DNA from: Eleginops maclovinus
Lineage: Eukaryota > Chordata > Actinopteri > Perciformes > Eleginopidae
Length of the DNA stretch: 64,000 nucleotides
Reading direction: 5' to 3'
NCBI RefSeq assembly: GCF_036324505.1
Contig: NC_086362.1
Span: 12,730,453 to 12,794,452, forward strand
Shown here: positions 62,449-64,000 of the stretch, piece by piece
Position numbering within the stretch: the stretch's first letter is position 1
Layout: the number at the start of each line of letters is the position of its first letter
The notes under the pieces: model-generated
What the model saw: only the letters and a program-made list of their open reading frames with translations
Database searches by the model: none
Told to the model about the DNA's origin: nothing
Program-made: the position numbers and the translations under genes

Positions 62449-63894
62449 ATGAAAATCACTTCATCCCTCACAATGTCATCCAGAAGTGGAGATCCTCCCA
62501 GCATCCATACCTCAATACTCAATGACTTACTCAACTCCTCCTCTTCCTCCAGCACCACTCCACCTGCATCTTGCAGCATAGACGAGTCCTACAAGTACAT
62601 CTTCCTCCCCATCTGTTACTCTTTCACGTTCCTCTTCAGCATTTCCCTGAACTCTATCATCCTCTACCGTTCCTTCCGCCGGACCAAGCGCTGGAATGCT
62701 TCACTGATCTACATGGTGAACCTGGCCTCCACAGACTTCATGTATGGCCTGTCACTGCCATTCCTCGTGGCTAGTTACGTCATGCGTGACCGCTGGGTCT
62801 TTGGGGACTTCATGTGCCGCCTGGTTCGTTTTCTCTTCTACTTTAACCTGTACTGCTCCATCTTCTTCCTCACTTGTATATCTGTCCACAGGTACTTCGG
62901 TATCTGCCACCCAATGAAAGTCATCACACTAGAGACCAAGAAAGCTGTCAAGTCCACCTGTGTGGTGGTTTGGGTGGTAGTGTTTGCTTTGACCTGCCCT
63001 ATCTTTCGCTTTGCTCAGACTGGTCATGTGACAAGACTGGGAGGGCTTGGCGGCAATGCAACTGGTATTGACACCCCAAGCCACGAAGTGCCACCGATTC
63101 TTGGTAATGCTAGCCTTGGTAACATGGGAGGGGTCATTGAGGAGTACCAGAACTGTTGGGACGACGCCATAGATAAGGAGTTTAGTGATTACGTACCCTA
63201 TGGCATCATACTCCATTTGCTGGGATTTTTTTTGCCGTTTTCCATAATTGCTTGGTGTTACTCTCAAGTTGTTCTGACCATATTTAGGACTCTGCATTCT
63301 CAGCCCTCGTCCTATAGAGATCGGCGAGAGAGAGGAAATGGAGGAGTCGAGGGAAGCAGCCTTTCAATAGTTGCGAGAGGAAAAAGAGGAAGCAATGGAC
63401 TGCCAAGGACATTCGGAAGAGATGATGGGACTTCCATTTTCCTTGGTGCCCACTCCCCTTATGCCAATCGCAGACGTAAATCTATCAAGACCATCATCAC
63501 CATCACCCTTCTCTTTGCTCTGTGTTTCTTCCCCTTTCATGTTACCAGAACCATCTTCCTCCTGCTGAAAGTGACCAAGGGAGTCCCCTGTCACACCATG
63601 ACCATGGTCTCCATGTGCTACAAGATCACGAGGCCTTTGGCCTCGTTCAACGCATGGCTGAACGCCCTCCTTTATTTCCTGACTAAAGACAAGGGGGGAG
63701 GGCACTGTTGCCAGGCAGTCAACACCAACACTCATCATCATGGTGGACTTCTATTGCCCCTGAGGACGATGGGAAAAGGAGAGCATGCAGAGGAGGGAGG
63801 GCTGGAAGACAGAATTGACAATAAGGAGAATAAAGAATTTCACAACAGTCCATCATACATAAACAGAGCGAAAATCAGATATATACTTGAGTGA
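62449..63894 (+). CDS. P2Y-type purinergic GPCR with long ECL2 and ICL3
   Basis: A single exon of 481 residues. Seven hydrophobic helices lie near 50-73, 84-108, 120-145, 168-188, 249-278, 346-372 and 388-412. P2Y hallmarks: RFLFYFNLYCSIFFLTCIS in TM3, HRY (147-149) in place of DRY, a FPFHVTR block in TM6 and YKITRPLASFNAWL in TM7. Residues expected to hold the nucleotide phosphates are present: R127 (3.29), H364 (6.52), R367 (6.55) and R395 (7.39). Cys123 and Cys236 can form the usual disulfide, and N29, N203 and N220 are glycosylation sequons. By family it couples extracellular nucleotides to G proteins at the plasma membrane. Closest in feel to P2RY2/4/6, but the paralogue is not certain. 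Oddities: ECL2 is about 60 residues, ICL3 about 65, and NPxxY reads NALLY. Confidence 0.9.
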   Translation: MKITSSLTMSSRSGDPPSIHTSILNDLLNSSSSSSTTPPASCSIDESYKYIFLPICYSFTFLFSISLNSIILYRSFRRTKRWNASLIYMVNLASTDFMYGLSLPFLVASYVMRDRWVFGDFMCRLVRFLFYFNLYCSIFFLTCISVHRYFGICHPMKVITLETKKAVKSTCVVVWVVVFALTCPIFRFAQTGHVTRLGGLGGNATGIDTPSHEVPPILGNASLGNMGGVIEEYQNCWDDAIDKEFSDYVPYGIILHLLGFFLPFSIIAWCYSQVVLTIFRTLHSQPSSYRDRRERGNGGVEGSSLSIVARGKRGSNGLPRTFGRDDGTSIFLGAHSPYANRRRKSIKTIITITLLFALCFFPFHVTRTIFLLLKVTKGVPCHTMTMVSMCYKITRPLASFNAWLNALLYFLTKDKGGGHCCQAVNTNTHHHGGLLLPLRTMGKGEHAEEGGLEDRIDNKENKEFHNSPSYINRAKIRYILE

Positions 63895-64000
63895 GTGTTT
63901 TCATGGGGGATTAAATAATTAATTACAATTTCAAGCACTGTATGATTTTTCTAGATATAATAATATATATATATATATACATACTGTAATATATATAATA
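63895..64000 (+). other. Start of P2Y 3' flank, AT-rich
   Basis: Non-coding after the TGA, with a (TA)n run near 63962-63979 at the window edge. Confidence 0.6.

Noticed and set aside
62929..63741. Minus-strand ORFs of 122 and 125 codons opposite the P2Y gene
   Set aside because: Shadows of the receptor coding sequence.

Overview
The window is nuclear DNA from a ray-finned (teleost) fish. It contains split genes with canonical GT/AG introns, very long dinucleotide arrays, a Tc1-like transposon, L2-type LINE tails and several families of short non-autonomous elements. The proteins are vertebrate ones: a membrane mucin, acetylcholinesterase, a schwannomin-interacting-protein relative and a P2Y receptor. 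All four genes lie on the + strand. I see no prokaryotic, viral or CRISPR content.

Layout: (1) 1-5095, the 3' part of a membrane-bound mucin gene of the MUC3/12/17 type (end of SEA module, EGF-like module, transmembrane helix, cytoplasmic tail), with an L2 LINE fragment in its last intron. (2) 5096-19680, a gene-poor interval with a complete 1,650-bp Tc1-like transposon carrying an uninterrupted transposase, copies of a roughly 330-bp element (family A), and long CA/GT and GAA arrays. (3) 19685-41417, acetylcholinesterase (ache). A CpG-rich candidate promoter and first exon at 19685-19979 is separated by a 14-kb intron from eight coding exons that read as an uninterrupted 614-residue protein ending in the T-type tail. 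(4) 41418-49000, probable ache 3' UTR and intergenic DNA full of nested short transposons and simple repeats. (5) 49075-57260, a compact schip1-like gene of 277 residues in six coding exons. (6) 58948-63894, two candidate small non-coding exons and a single-exon P2Y-type GPCR of 481 residues.

The genes do not form a pathway. AChE hydrolyses acetylcholine at synapses, the mucin is an epithelial surface protein, the SCHIP1-like protein is probably cytoskeletal, and the P2Y receptor senses extracellular nucleotides. The mucin-ache adjacency matches the human 7q22 order (ACHE-MUC3A-MUC12-MUC17), so it is probably old vertebrate synteny.

I found no convincing undescribed biological system. The points most worth checking are the intact Tc1 element, the unusual P2Y receptor (long loops, Ala at the NPxxY proline), the fragmented ache exon structure with a NAGNAG acceptor, a (CACT)29 array abutting a schip1-like splice donor, and a (GAA)48/(GT)n compound array. 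Exon joins were read by eye from splice sites, phase and family resemblance. No alignment or database search was run.
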